Notes under the pieces: model-generated | The model's input: only the letters and a program-made list of their open reading frames with translations | Told to the model about the DNA's origin: nothing | The model's database searches: none | Made by a program: the position numbers and the translations under genes | Source: Paenibacillus cookii | GTDB lineage: Bacteria; Bacillota; Bacilli; Paenibacillales; Paenibacillaceae | DNA length: 64,000 bases | Reading direction: 5' to 3' | Assembly (NCBI RefSeq): GCF_018333375.1 | Contig: NZ_BORW01000030.1 | Location: 1 to 64,000 of the forward strand | Shown here: positions 34,753 to 42,836 of the stretch, piece after piece | Layout of the letters: every line of letters starts with the position of its first letter | How positions within the stretch are numbered: the first letter of the stretch is position 1

Positions 34753-34955
34753 ATGGCGGAATTCGCGCAGAGCGTTTATCCGAAAACGCCGCCGTGGCTG
34801 TCAGAAAGCGTTCAACGGGCAAACCGCCTGCTGATAGAGGCTTTTAAATACGGACATAAAAAGGGGACGAACCGAACCGCCGGGTCAAGGAATTGACCGC
34901 TGCCGGAGACAAGGGGCCGCTGACCGATGCTCACATGCAAGGAAATCCGGAATAG
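34753..34955 (+). pseudogene. Small gene with a frameshift
   Basis: From ATG 34753 the frame reads MAEFAQSVYPKTPPWLSESV and QRANRLLIEAFKYGHKK, then becomes unlikely and stops at 34896. A -1 shift in AAAAAGGGG (34858-34866) leads into GDEPNRRVKELTAAGDKGPL and TDAHMQGNPE before a stop at 34953. Both halves have protein-like composition; joined they give about 67 residues. AGGAAAA precedes the ATG. I do not recognise the family. A lost base, real or from sequencing, is the simplest explanation. Confidence 0.4.
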
Positions 34956-34993
34956 CGATGATGGCGCTGGGAATGGACTTCGCGGTTTCATAG

Positions 34994-35101
34994 AAAAAAA
35001 ACCGTCCCGACGGATGAACCGATGAATAACGGCCGGGGCAAGGGCACTTTTGTTCAAAGTGTCCGTCTTTCGGGCCACAGTTGACGAGGCGGGACGGTTT
35101 T
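34994..35101 (-). terminator. Large terminator structure behind mtnB
   Basis: On the minus strand AAAACCGTCCCG (35090-35101) pairs perfectly over 12 bp with CGGGACGGTTTT (34998-35009), then more T. About 80 bases lie between the arms and contain an inner hairpin (GGCACTTT with AAAGTGTCC). It ends the pro-mtn transcript. Confidence 0.7.
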
Positions 35102-35114
35102 CTTCATTTCGCTG

Positions 35115-35792
35115 TCAACGGCGGCCGTCGGCGATGACCTGAGGCGCGCTGTTTTTCAGCAGGATGTTGCGGTACAAATATTCGAAAATGAATTCAAACG
35201 CTTCCAGATGTTTTTTCGCTTCAAACGCGTTTTGCCCCCAGGCGTAGATGCCGTGGTTGCGCAGCAGAATGCCCGGCACGTTCGGATTCAGCACGTCTTC
35301 GACGCGTTCGGCGATCGACGGGATATGGGCGAAGTTGGGCAGCACCGGAATGGAAATCGCCGCATTTTCCTCCCAAATGTTAAACGCTTTGATCAATTCG
35401 ATGCCTTGGGCCGGCACCGCGCCTTGATCGCCGAACCATTCGCTGATCAGGTTGTTGAAAACCGTGTGGACGTGAAACACGGCGCCGCAGCCGGTCAGGC
35501 GGTAAATATCGCAGTGGATCTGCGTTTCCGCGCTGGGCTTCAGGCTGGTCGTTTCGACGGCCCGGCCGCTTTTGTCCACGAACAGGAAATCCTCCGGCGT
35601 GCTTACGGACTTGTCTTTGCCGCTGGCGGTGATCGCAAAATAAAACTGCTCCGGATCGAATTCGCCGACGCGGACGGACAGATTGCCGCTGGTTCCCGGA
35701 AACCAGTTTTTGGCCGCGAACTGCTGCTTGATTTGCCGAAGCTCGTCCAGCGCTTGCTGTTTATGCTCCAGGCTGATGTTCGCAAACGTCAT
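35115..35792 (-). CDS. mtnB: Methylthioribulose-1-phosphate dehydratase
   Basis: 225 residues of the class II aldolase/adducin family. The zinc ligands can be seen in VFHVHTVFNNLISEW (two His) and LLRNHGIYAWGQNAFEAKKH. WFPGTSGNLSVRVGEFDPEQ near the N-terminus is the phosphate-binding region. It dehydrates 5-methylthioribulose-1-phosphate to the diketo compound used by MtnW in the methionine salvage pathway. It starts three bases after the mtnX stop, last gene of a six-gene leftward unit. mtnD, mtnA and mtnK are not in the window. Confidence 0.95.
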   Translation of the reverse strand: MTFANISLEHKQQALDELRQIKQQFAAKNWFPGTSGNLSVRVGEFDPEQFYFAITASGKDKSVSTPEDFLFVDKSGRAVETTSLKPSAETQIHCDIYRLTGCGAVFHVHTVFNNLISEWFGDQGAVPAQGIELIKAFNIWEENAAISIPVLPNFAHIPSIAERVEDVLNPNVPGILLRNHGIYAWGQNAFEAKKHLEAFEFIFEYLYRNILLKNSAPQVIADGRR

Positions 35793-35795
35793 AAA

Positions 35796-36473
35796 TTACC
35801 GCACCCCCTGTTGTCGTTTCTGCTTCATATCGTTCATGATATCGAAAAAGTCTTGGAATGGTACGTGCTTGACGCCGAGCTCGGCGCACTTGTCGGTCAG
35901 GATGGAGCGGGAATAGACCAAATCGGCGATTTTGGCCCCTTCGAAATCCGTCAGGCTGTCCCCGATCAGAATCCGTTCGTACCGGTCCTCCGGAAAACGG
36001 CGCATGACCGTCGTCTTGCACATGCCGCAGCCGTTCCGGCACGGCTCCTGGCATGGATGAGGCCACAATATTTCGATATGGTCCCCGCTAAAATCCGCGC
36101 TGTTGCAGAAAATATGGCCGCTTGGGATATCAAACGGCGCCAGCAGCGGGTCGATGAAAAAATCCATGCCGCCGCTGGTGACGTAAAAATCGATGCCTTC
36201 CTGCTTCGCGTAGCCGAGAAACTCGCGAAATCCTTCGCGAATGCCGGCGCGGCGCACGACGAAATCCACGATTTCTTCCTTTTTGCCGGAAGGGAGGAGG
36301 GCAAACATGGCGCCGACGCCTTCGCGCAGCGAAATTTCTTGGTTGACGGTCCGCTGCATGATCGCCTCATAACCTTCGGGCTTGAACTCTTTCATGATGG
36401 CGACGATGTTGTCCGAAAGGGTAATCGTCCCGTCGAAATCGCAAAAAATGACGGTTTTTTTGCCTGATTTCAT
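35796..36473 (-). CDS. mtnX: 2-hydroxy-3-keto-5-methylthiopentenyl-1-phosphate phosphatase
   Basis: 225 residues, HAD superfamily. KTVIFCDFDGTITLSDNIVA holds the nucleophile and second Asp; YVTSGGMDFFIDPL is motif II; LIGDSLTDFEGAKIADLVYS is motif IV. CNGCGMC-like cysteines (RNGCGMCKTTVM) in the cap are typical of MtnX. It makes the acireductone precursor in methionine salvage. The start overlaps the mtnW stop as ATGA (36470-36473), with GGGGGGAG as ribosome site, so translation is coupled. Confidence 0.94.
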   Translation of the reverse strand: MKSGKKTVIFCDFDGTITLSDNIVAIMKEFKPEGYEAIMQRTVNQEISLREGVGAMFALLPSGKKEEIVDFVVRRAGIREGFREFLGYAKQEGIDFYVTSGGMDFFIDPLLAPFDIPSGHIFCNSADFSGDHIEILWPHPCQEPCRNGCGMCKTTVMRRFPEDRYERILIGDSLTDFEGAKIADLVYSRSILTDKCAELGVKHVPFQDFFDIMNDMKQKRQQGVR

Positions 36474-37693
36474 CGTTCTCCCCCCCAAGCTTCAAGGGCT
36501 GCCTTCAGCTCGGGATGGCCGTCTTCCGCGTAATCGGCCAGGCGAACGGAACGCTGCGCGGCTTCGATCGCCTGCACGAAAGCGCGTCCGCCGGCTTCGG
36601 TCCCCATCGGATGCCCGTGAATGCCGCCGCCGGCATTGACCACGACGTCCTGGCCGAAGTCGCGCAAAATGAGCGGGACGAGTCCCGGATGGATGCCCGC
36701 GGAAGGCACCGGCATGCTCGCTTTGACCGGCAGCGCGTCCGTCAGCAGTTCGTCGCGGATCGCCATGTTTTCATCGCGCGGCATCGTCACCGACCCGTAA
36801 GGCGAAGGGAACAGGACCAGGTCCGCGCCGGCGAGGCGCATCAATTGCCCGAGCAGCACCGAGGCGGAAATGCCGTAGTGGGGAGAAGGATAAAAAGCGC
36901 CGGCCATGGCCGGATGTGCGGCAATCGGCACGGTAATTTCCGGATCGGAACTCAGCTCATGCAGGACGTCGTATCCATACGACAGCACGTTGAAAAGGAG
37001 AGCGTTGGCGCCGGCGTTGATCGCTTTAAGCGCCTGGGATTTCAGGTTCGACGTATGGCCCGTCAAATTGGCGGCGTACAGCAGTTTTTTGCCCGTCGCG
37101 CGGCTGGCTTCCTCTGCGGCTTTCAGGCAGACCTCGACGCGTTTTTCGATCGGCGTCAGTTCGTTTTCGAACAGGATTTCGTCGTCCTTGATCAGGTCGA
37201 CGCCGCCGAGGGCCTGCTTGACGAATTGGTCGCGGAGCTCGTTCATGTCGAGCCCGATGACGGACTTGAAAATGCTCATGAGCAGCGGGCGGTCGTGAAC
37301 GCCCAGCAAATCGCGAATGCCCCCGATGCCGAACTTCGGACCGGAGAAGGCCGAGAGATATTCGTCCGAAAACCCGAGACGGTTCAGCTTGATCCGCCCG
37401 TCCATGGAGATTTTGCCGAAAACGGTGACGAGCAGCGCCGGAATGTCTTTGCTGAAGTTGACGTCCGGATAGGCGATCGTTACGTCGGCGTAACGTTCAC
37501 CCGGCTTTGTGCCTTCCGGTTCATGGACTTCGACGTTCAGCACCTGGCCGAGATGTTTTTGCATCGACTCGCGTTTGGCTTGCGGAAGCTCCGTCCAACT
37601 GCCGACGGTCATGCCGACGGCGATGGACTCGGCTTTTTTGCGAAAATCCGCTTTGTCGTCGTACAAGCGGTATGTGGCCGTGCAATAACTCAT
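36470..37693 (-). CDS. mtnW: 2,3-diketo-5-methylthiopentyl-1-phosphate enolase (RuBisCO-like)
   Basis: 407 residues, form IV RuBisCO-like protein (B. subtilis MtnW about 414). The residues around the carbamylated Lys are readable as GGVDLIKDDEILFEN. NVLSYGYDVLHELSSD, IAAHPAMAGAF and NAGGGIHGHPMGTEAGGRAF complete the barrel. It enolises the diketo phosphate in methionine salvage and does not fix CO2. The ATG at 37693 is preferred: GAAGGAGG stands upstream. It overlaps the proC stop by ATGA, which is unexpected company and implies co-expression with proline synthesis. Confidence 0.95.
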   Translation of the reverse strand: MSYCTATYRLYDDKADFRKKAESIAVGMTVGSWTELPQAKRESMQKHLGQVLNVEVHEPEGTKPGERYADVTIAYPDVNFSKDIPALLVTVFGKISMDGRIKLNRLGFSDEYLSAFSGPKFGIGGIRDLLGVHDRPLLMSIFKSVIGLDMNELRDQFVKQALGGVDLIKDDEILFENELTPIEKRVEVCLKAAEEASRATGKKLLYAANLTGHTSNLKSQALKAINAGANALLFNVLSYGYDVLHELSSDPEITVPIAAHPAMAGAFYPSPHYGISASVLLGQLMRLAGADLVLFPSPYGSVTMPRDENMAIRDELLTDALPVKASMPVPSAGIHPGLVPLILRDFGQDVVVNAGGGIHGHPMGTEAGGRAFVQAIEAAQRSVRLADYAEDGHPELKAALEAWGGER

Positions 37694-38550
37694 GAAATTC
37701 CCTCCTTCAATGCAGCTCCCATTTCCCTTGAACGTTCCGCGCAGCGGGCGACCGCAGCGATGACCGTTTCGAAGAAGTCGCCTTTGTCGAGGACTTCCAG
37801 CGCGGCTTGCGTCGAGCCGTTCGGCGAGGTGACCTTTGCTCTCAATGCCGCCGGTTCTTCGCCGGTCACCTGTACCATGCGGGCGGCGCCAAGCACGGTC
37901 TGCACCGTCAGTTCGCGGCATTGCTGGGGCGTAAGCCCTCCGCGGATGCCGGCGGCCATCATCGCTTCCATCATGTAATAGATGTAGGCCGGTCCGCTGC
38001 CTGAAATTCCGGTCAGAATTTCGAGCTTTTCTTCTTCGACGATCGTGACGGTGCCGACCGCGCCGAACAACGTCATGACGGTTTGGCGCTGCTTGTCGGT
38101 GATTTCCTTGGAGTAGGCGATGCCCGTCGACCCGAGGCCGATGGAGCTGGACGTATTCGGCATCGTGCGGGCCACCGGCTGTTTGCGGCCTAGCAAATCC
38201 TGCATGGTGCGGATCGTAAGACCCGCGATGACCGATACGATCAGCGTGTCGTCGGAGAGCAGCGGCCCCAGCTTCTTCAGCGCCTCCGCCGCGTCCTTCG
38301 GTTTCATCGCAAGGACGATAACCGGCGCATGTTGCAATATCCGGGGCAACGCCTCCGCATCGTTGCTGACATTCACGCCGTATTTCTGCTGAAGCTCATC
38401 CAGCCGGCGGGAATTGCTGCGGTTAAGCATCGTAATGTCGGCCGCCTGCACCACCGATTTGTGGATCAGTCCCCGGACGATGGCTTCGGCCATCGATCCG
38501 GCGCCGTAAAAGGTAATAGGTTCCGCGATCATCGCTTGCTGTTGACTCAT
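37690..38550 (-). CDS. proC: Pyrroline-5-carboxylate reductase
   Basis: 286 residues. ITFYGAGSMAEAIVRGLI is the NAD(P)-binding Rossmann start; VIAGLTIRTMQDLLG and RTMPNTSSSIGLGSTGI follow; EILTGISGSGPAYIYYMMEA and VTSPNGSTQAALEVL are the proline-binding C-terminal domain. It reduces P5C to proline, the last step of the pathway. GGGAGG precedes the ATG. It lies 56 bases after proA and overlaps mtnW by four bases. A proC copy may also exist elsewhere. Confidence 0.96.
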   Translation of the reverse strand: MSQQQAMIAEPITFYGAGSMAEAIVRGLIHKSVVQAADITMLNRSNSRRLDELQQKYGVNVSNDAEALPRILQHAPVIVLAMKPKDAAEALKKLGPLLSDDTLIVSVIAGLTIRTMQDLLGRKQPVARTMPNTSSSIGLGSTGIAYSKEITDKQRQTVMTLFGAVGTVTIVEEEKLEILTGISGSGPAYIYYMMEAMMAAGIRGGLTPQQCRELTVQTVLGAARMVQVTGEEPAALRAKVTSPNGSTQAALEVLDKGDFFETVIAAVARCAERSREMGAALKEGIS

Positions 38551-38606
38551 GTTATATCATCCTCCCTGCGGTGTATCGAATGGGCAGCCGGACCAAAGCC
38601 GCGGGA

Positions 38607-39854
38607 TTAGCCGCGAATTTGGCCGCTGCCGTGAATGACGTATTTCGTTGAAGTCAGCGCAGGAAGTCCCATCGGACCGCGGGCATGCAGCTTTTGCGTG
38701 CTGATGCCGATTTCCGCGCCGAAGCCGAATTCGAAGCCGTCCGTAAAGCGGGTGGACGCGTTGTGGTAAACCGCCGCCGCGTCAACCTCCTGCAAAAACC
38801 GGCGGGCATGGTCTTCGTTTTCCGTCACGATGCATTCGGAATGCTTGGTGCCGTAACGGGAAATGTGGTCCATCGCCTCATCGAGCGTATCCACCGTTTT
38901 AATGTTCAAAATATAGTCATTATATTCGGTGGCAAAATCCTGTTCCGTTGCGGGCACGGCCCACGGCACCAGCTTCAGCGTTCGTTCGCAGCCGCGGATT
39001 TCCACGCCCGCTTGCCGCAGCGCCTCCGCGAGAGGGGCCAGCCGATCGGCAGCAAAGCGGCTGTTGACCAGCAGCGTCTCCATCGAATTGCAGACGGAAG
39101 GGCGCTGGACCTTGGCATTGATGGCGATGGCTTCGGCCATGGCGCCGTCGGCCGTTTCATCGATATAAGTATGGCAGATGCCTGCCCCGGTCTCAATGAC
39201 CGGAACGGTGGCGTTTTCCACGACATTGCGGATCAGCGCCTGCCCGCCGCGCGGAATGATGACGTCAAGCAGCCCATTCAGCTTTAGCATCTCGTCGACC
39301 GAGGAACGGTCCGCGCTTTCGATCAATTGGATGGCATCCGCGGGCAGCGCCGAAGCGTCCAGAGCTTCGTGAAGCACCTCCACGATTTTGCGGTTGGACG
39401 ACAAAGCCGACGAACCTCCGCGAAGAACGACCGTATTGCCCGCTTTCAGGCACAGGCCGGCGGCGTCGACGGTCACGTTCGGGCGCGCTTCGTAAATAAT
39501 GCCGATAACCCCGAGAGGGACGCGGAGCTTGGAAATTTTAAGCCCGTTCGGGCGTTCGAAATCGTCCAGCACGTCGCCGATGGGATCGGGAAGCGATATG
39601 ATTTGCTCCAGGCCTTCGGCAATCGCTTCGATCCGCTGCGGATTGAGCGCCAACCGGTCGAGCAGGGAAGTGGAGATGCCCTGGGCTTGGCCGCGTTCCA
39701 GGTCTTCCCGGTTGGCGGCGATGATGTCTTCCCGGCGCCGGCGAAGGGCGTCCGCCATCAATTGAAGGGCCTCGTTTTTCTGCTGCGTGGTCATCCGGTT
39801 TAATGCCGCAGCGGCGGCACGCGCTTTTCCGGCTTTTAATTTGACTTCACTCAT
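38607..39854 (-). CDS. proA: Glutamate-5-semialdehyde dehydrogenase (gamma-glutamyl phosphate reductase)
   Basis: 415 residues, typical ProA. PLGVIGIIYEARPNVTVDAA is the family signature, and QRPSVCNSMETLLVNSRFA holds the catalytic Cys. RHAEAD-like and GFEFGFGAEIGISTQKLHAR regions near the end are also standard. It reduces gamma-glutamyl phosphate from ProB. AAGGAGG stands before the ATG. It follows proB by 88 bases in the same direction, no terminator between. Confidence 0.97.
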   Translation of the reverse strand: MSEVKLKAGKARAAAAALNRMTTQQKNEALQLMADALRRRREDIIAANREDLERGQAQGISTSLLDRLALNPQRIEAIAEGLEQIISLPDPIGDVLDDFERPNGLKISKLRVPLGVIGIIYEARPNVTVDAAGLCLKAGNTVVLRGGSSALSSNRKIVEVLHEALDASALPADAIQLIESADRSSVDEMLKLNGLLDVIIPRGGQALIRNVVENATVPVIETGAGICHTYIDETADGAMAEAIAINAKVQRPSVCNSMETLLVNSRFAADRLAPLAEALRQAGVEIRGCERTLKLVPWAVPATEQDFATEYNDYILNIKTVDTLDEAMDHISRYGTKHSECIVTENEDHARRFLQEVDAAAVYHNASTRFTDGFEFGFGAEIGISTQKLHARGPMGLPALTSTKYVIHGSGQIRG

Positions 39855-39942
39855 GAAACATCCTCCTTATTTAAAGTAATGGAATACGCAAAACCGGCTA
39901 TGACACTTGTCGGCCGCGATTCATGATGCCGAAAGGATACGG

Positions 39943-41049
39943 CTATTTTAACGTGATCCATTCGTCCCTGTGGATCACTTCGAGACGATGGACCATATCC
40001 AGCGTTTGAATGACTTCGGCGCTGCTCATCCCTTGGATGCGCCGCAGCTGTTCGTCGTCGTAATTGACGATGCCCCGTCCGAGCACGGTGCCTTCGAGGC
40101 TGAGCACTTCCACGACGTCCCCCGCCTGAAAATGCCCCTCGACGACCTTGATGCCCACCGGCAGCAGGCTGTGGCCGCCGCTCACGAGCGCCTGCTCGGC
40201 CCCGGGATCGACCCGGAGGGTGCCGAGCGGGGTCGACATGAACCCGAGCCATTGTTTTTTCACCGGCAGCGAGTGGAGGGTCGTATCGAAATACGTTCCT
40301 TTGCCGTTTCCCGCCACCGCCTGCCGCAAATCCCCGCGGGAATCCACCTTGCCGACGAAGACGGGAACGCCGCCGCGCATGGCGATTTTGGCCGCGTCCA
40401 CTTTGGAGCGCATTCCGCCCGTTCCGACGGAAGAACCGGCTCCTCCGGCGATGGCGTAGATCTCTTCGGTAATTTCCTCGATATGATCGAACCGGACCGC
40501 ATTCGGATGTTTGCGCGGATCGCCGGTATACAAGCCGTCCATATCGGTGAGGATGAGAAGGTTTTGGGCTTTGACCAAATTGGCTACGAGAGCCGATAAC
40601 GTGTCGTTGTCGCCGAACTTCAGCTCATCCACCGAAACGGTGTCGTTTTCGTTGATGATCGGGATCGATCCTTGCTTGAGCAGTTCCTCGATCGTCATGC
40701 CGGCATTGTTCATCCGCTTCCGGTTGCCGAAGTCGGTACGCGTGAGCAGGATTTGCGCCGTCGTAATGCCATGGGCGGCAAATGCCTGCTGGTACGCCTG
40801 CATCAGCAGCGCCTGTCCGACCGCGGCTGCGGCTTGCTTTTCGTGCAGGAGTTTGGGGCGGAATTGATAGCCGATGGCCCGAAACCCGGCGGCCACCGCC
40901 CCGGAGGTCACCAGCAGCACTTCGGCGCCTTCCTTTTTCAAAGCTGCAATTTCGTTCGCAAAAAACGCGACGGCATCCCGGTTGAGTCCGCCTTCGGCGG
41001 ACGTCAGCGAGCTGCTTCCTATTTTGACGACGACGCGCGTCGACATCAT
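39943..41049 (-). CDS. proB: Glutamate 5-kinase
   Basis: 368 residues: an amino-acid kinase domain (VVVKIGSSSLTSAEGGLN at the start, IINENDTVSVDELKFGDNDT in the middle, GTGGMRSKVDAAKIAMRGGV) followed by a C-terminal PUA domain (GTLRVDPGAEQALVSGGHSL), the full E. coli-type layout. It phosphorylates glutamate and is usually inhibited by proline. Two adjacent ATGs (41049 and 41046) are possible behind GGAAGTGA. It is the first gene behind the T-box leader. Confidence 0.96.
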   Translation of the reverse strand: MMSTRVVVKIGSSSLTSAEGGLNRDAVAFFANEIAALKKEGAEVLLVTSGAVAAGFRAIGYQFRPKLLHEKQAAAAVGQALLMQAYQQAFAAHGITTAQILLTRTDFGNRKRMNNAGMTIEELLKQGSIPIINENDTVSVDELKFGDNDTLSALVANLVKAQNLLILTDMDGLYTGDPRKHPNAVRFDHIEEITEEIYAIAGGAGSSVGTGGMRSKVDAAKIAMRGGVPVFVGKVDSRGDLRQAVAGNGKGTYFDTTLHSLPVKKQWLGFMSTPLGTLRVDPGAEQALVSGGHSLLPVGIKVVEGHFQAGDVVEVLSLEGTVLGRGIVNYDDEQLRRIQGMSSAEVIQTLDMVHRLEVIHRDEWITLK

Positions 41050-41114
41050 TCATCACTTCCATTTCATTAATTTCGCATCAGGCGCCGGAAACATACCAAC
41101 GTAAAGTCGCGAAG

Positions 41115-41390
41115 GCGATGGAGAATGCAAAAAAGACTTTCGTCCTTGATTGCAAAGGACGAAAGTCTGAGCTTCCGCGGTACCACCTTTATTGATGACA
41201 TAAATCATCCGGCTTTAAGCCCTGTAACAGAAGGCACTGTCCCGCAGGGGATGCGGGCCGTTCAGGGGTAGGTTTCGGAGGGCACCCGGGTAAATTCTTT
41301 CAGCCGCTGGAATTTACTCTCTGTTTGCGCGGATGGTTCCTCTTACTGGTCCCGTCGTCACGTTTCATTGGTATGGAAAACCCGTTATTT
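41115..41390 (-). ncRNA. T-box leader upstream of proB
   Basis: The minus strand contains GGTGGTACCGCGG (41176-41188), the T-box that pairs with the tRNA 3' end region. Stem I features (AGTAAGAGG, AGAGAG) lie near 41310-41350, and a 13-bp perfect terminator stem (41135-41147 with 41155-41167) is followed by T6. In the likely specifier area (about 41255-41275) the sequence GAAACCTACCCC offers CCT (41270-41272) or CCC, both proline codons. Uncharged tRNA should cause readthrough into proB. Confidence 0.9.
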
Positions 41391-41396
41391 CCACTT

Positions 41397-41425
41397 AGAA
41401 TACCACGGAAATGGCAGGTTTGCAA
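41397..41425 (-). promoter_or_regulatory. Promoter of the T-box pro-mtn unit
   Basis: Minus strand TTGCAA (41420-41425), 17-base spacer, TATTCT (41397-41402), placing the start of the leader near 41390, just ahead of T-box stem I. Confidence 0.7.
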
Positions 41426-41434
41426 AATAAAGAT

Positions 41435-42643
41435 TTATGCGAACAGGCCCAGCCCGCCGATGCGCCGGGCGGCTTCCCGCAGCCTGTCCTCGGATGTGAG
41501 CAGTCCGACGCGCACGTAGCCCTCGCCGTGACCGCCGAAGCCGATGCCGGGCGCGACGGCAACCTTGGCTCGCTCGAGCAGAAGGTCGGCAAACGAAGCC
41601 GACGTATGCCCTTGAGGCACCGGCAGCCAACTGAAGAAGGAGCCGCTTGGTTTCTCGGCTTCCCAGCCGATTTCGGCGAGCCCTGCGAAGAAAGCATCCC
41701 TGCGGGATTCGTAACGCTGCACCAGCTCGCGGACGCATTCCTGGGAAGCCGTCAACGCTTCGGCCGCCGCTGCCTGGATGCCGCCGAAAAGGCTGACGTA
41801 GATATGGTCCTGAAGTTGGTTGATCATCGAGACGACTTCGCGGTTGCCGAGGGCAAAGCCGACGCGCCAGCCGGCCATATTGTACGTTTTGGAAAGGGTG
41901 TAAAACTCGATGCCGACCTCTTTGGCGCCGGGCGCCTGAAGGAAACTGACCGGCCGCCGGCCGTCGAAGCCGATGGCGCCGTACGCGAAGTCGCTGGCGA
42001 CGACGATGCCGTTTTCCGCGGCGAATTTGACCGTATCCTCGTAAAACGACAACGGCGCCGTGGCGGAAGTCGGATTGTTCGGATAATTCAGGAACATCAG
42101 CTTGGCCCGGCGACGGACGGACTCGGTGATGCCGGCGTAGTCCGGCAGGAAGGCATGGTCTTTTCGGAGCGGCATGAAGGACATTTCGGCCTTCGCAAGG
42201 GCGACCCCGGACCAGTAATCCGGATAGCCGGGATCGGGAACCAGGCAGAGGTCCCCCGGATTAAGCAGGATTTGCGGGAGCTGCACCAGGCCGGTTTTGC
42301 CGCCGAACAAAATGGCGACTTCTGTTTCGGGATCGAGCGAGACGCCGTAATCCTCGAAATAGCGTCTGGCGATCGCTTCTTTTAAAAAGCCGTATCCCGT
42401 AAAGGGAGAGTATTTATGATATACAGGGTTTGCCGCCGCTTCCTGCAGCGCTTGGACGACATGGGGCGGGGTCGGCGTGTCCGGGTTGCCCTGTCCCAAG
42501 TTAATGACGTCATGGCCCGCGGAAATTTCGCGGTTCACCTTTTGCACGAGCGTGGCGAAAAATTGCGTCGGCAGCTGCGTCATCACGTCCGCCGGTTGGA
42601 TATGAAAAGCCGATCGATATTGCGCGGGGTCTGTCGATTTCAT
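41435..42643 (-). CDS. mtnE: Methionine-salvage aminotransferase (MtnE/YkrV-like)
   Basis: 402 residues, PLP-dependent fold type I. The PLP lysine lies in FYTLSKTYNMAGWRVGFALG, and LNYPNNPTSATAPLSFYEDT and DFAYGAIGFDG surround the cofactor. The whole sequence resembles B. subtilis MtnE (from memory: VINLGQGNPDTPTP, ILFGGKTGLVQLPQ, LVPDPGYPDYWSGVALA). It would turn ketomethylthiobutyrate into methionine with glutamine or another donor. The divergent neighbour is MtnU, as in Bacillus. The gene ends just before the promoter of the T-box unit. Confidence 0.9.
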   Translation of the reverse strand: MKSTDPAQYRSAFHIQPADVMTQLPTQFFATLVQKVNREISAGHDVINLGQGNPDTPTPPHVVQALQEAAANPVYHKYSPFTGYGFLKEAIARRYFEDYGVSLDPETEVAILFGGKTGLVQLPQILLNPGDLCLVPDPGYPDYWSGVALAKAEMSFMPLRKDHAFLPDYAGITESVRRRAKLMFLNYPNNPTSATAPLSFYEDTVKFAAENGIVVASDFAYGAIGFDGRRPVSFLQAPGAKEVGIEFYTLSKTYNMAGWRVGFALGNREVVSMINQLQDHIYVSLFGGIQAAAAEALTASQECVRELVQRYESRRDAFFAGLAEIGWEAEKPSGSFFSWLPVPQGHTSASFADLLLERAKVAVAPGIGFGGHGEGYVRVGLLTSEDRLREAARRIGGLGLFA

Positions 42644-42836
42644 CGTATGATCACTCCGGTTTCCAGCATCGAATAGAATAGATTTAATCTAACATGATTT
42701 ATCCGAGCTGTATAGAGGGAATAGCCATCCTGCACCTGCCCTTGATGAATCGCTCCGCTGCATTTATGATGGAAGACAACGCAGGCGGGGAAGCTCTCCC
42801 GCCCTAATCCTAACGCGGAGGGCAAGGAGGAGAAAC

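Larger units (their letters stand above)
34690..35114. other. Region with terminators and a small frameshifted gene
   Basis: About 425 bases between convergent genes. It holds the terminator of the phosphatase gene, a small frameshifted reading frame (34753-34955) and the large hairpin at 34994-35101 that ends the pro-mtn operon. Confidence 0.5.

Noticed and set aside
35208..37978. Long plus-strand frames opposite mtnB, mtnX and mtnW
   Set aside because: Shadows of well-identified minus-strand genes; no start signals and unlikely composition.
42644..42836. Search for a SAM riboswitch between mtnE and mtnU
   Set aside because: None of the conserved S-box blocks could be found by eye; only a short GC hairpin near 42785-42805.
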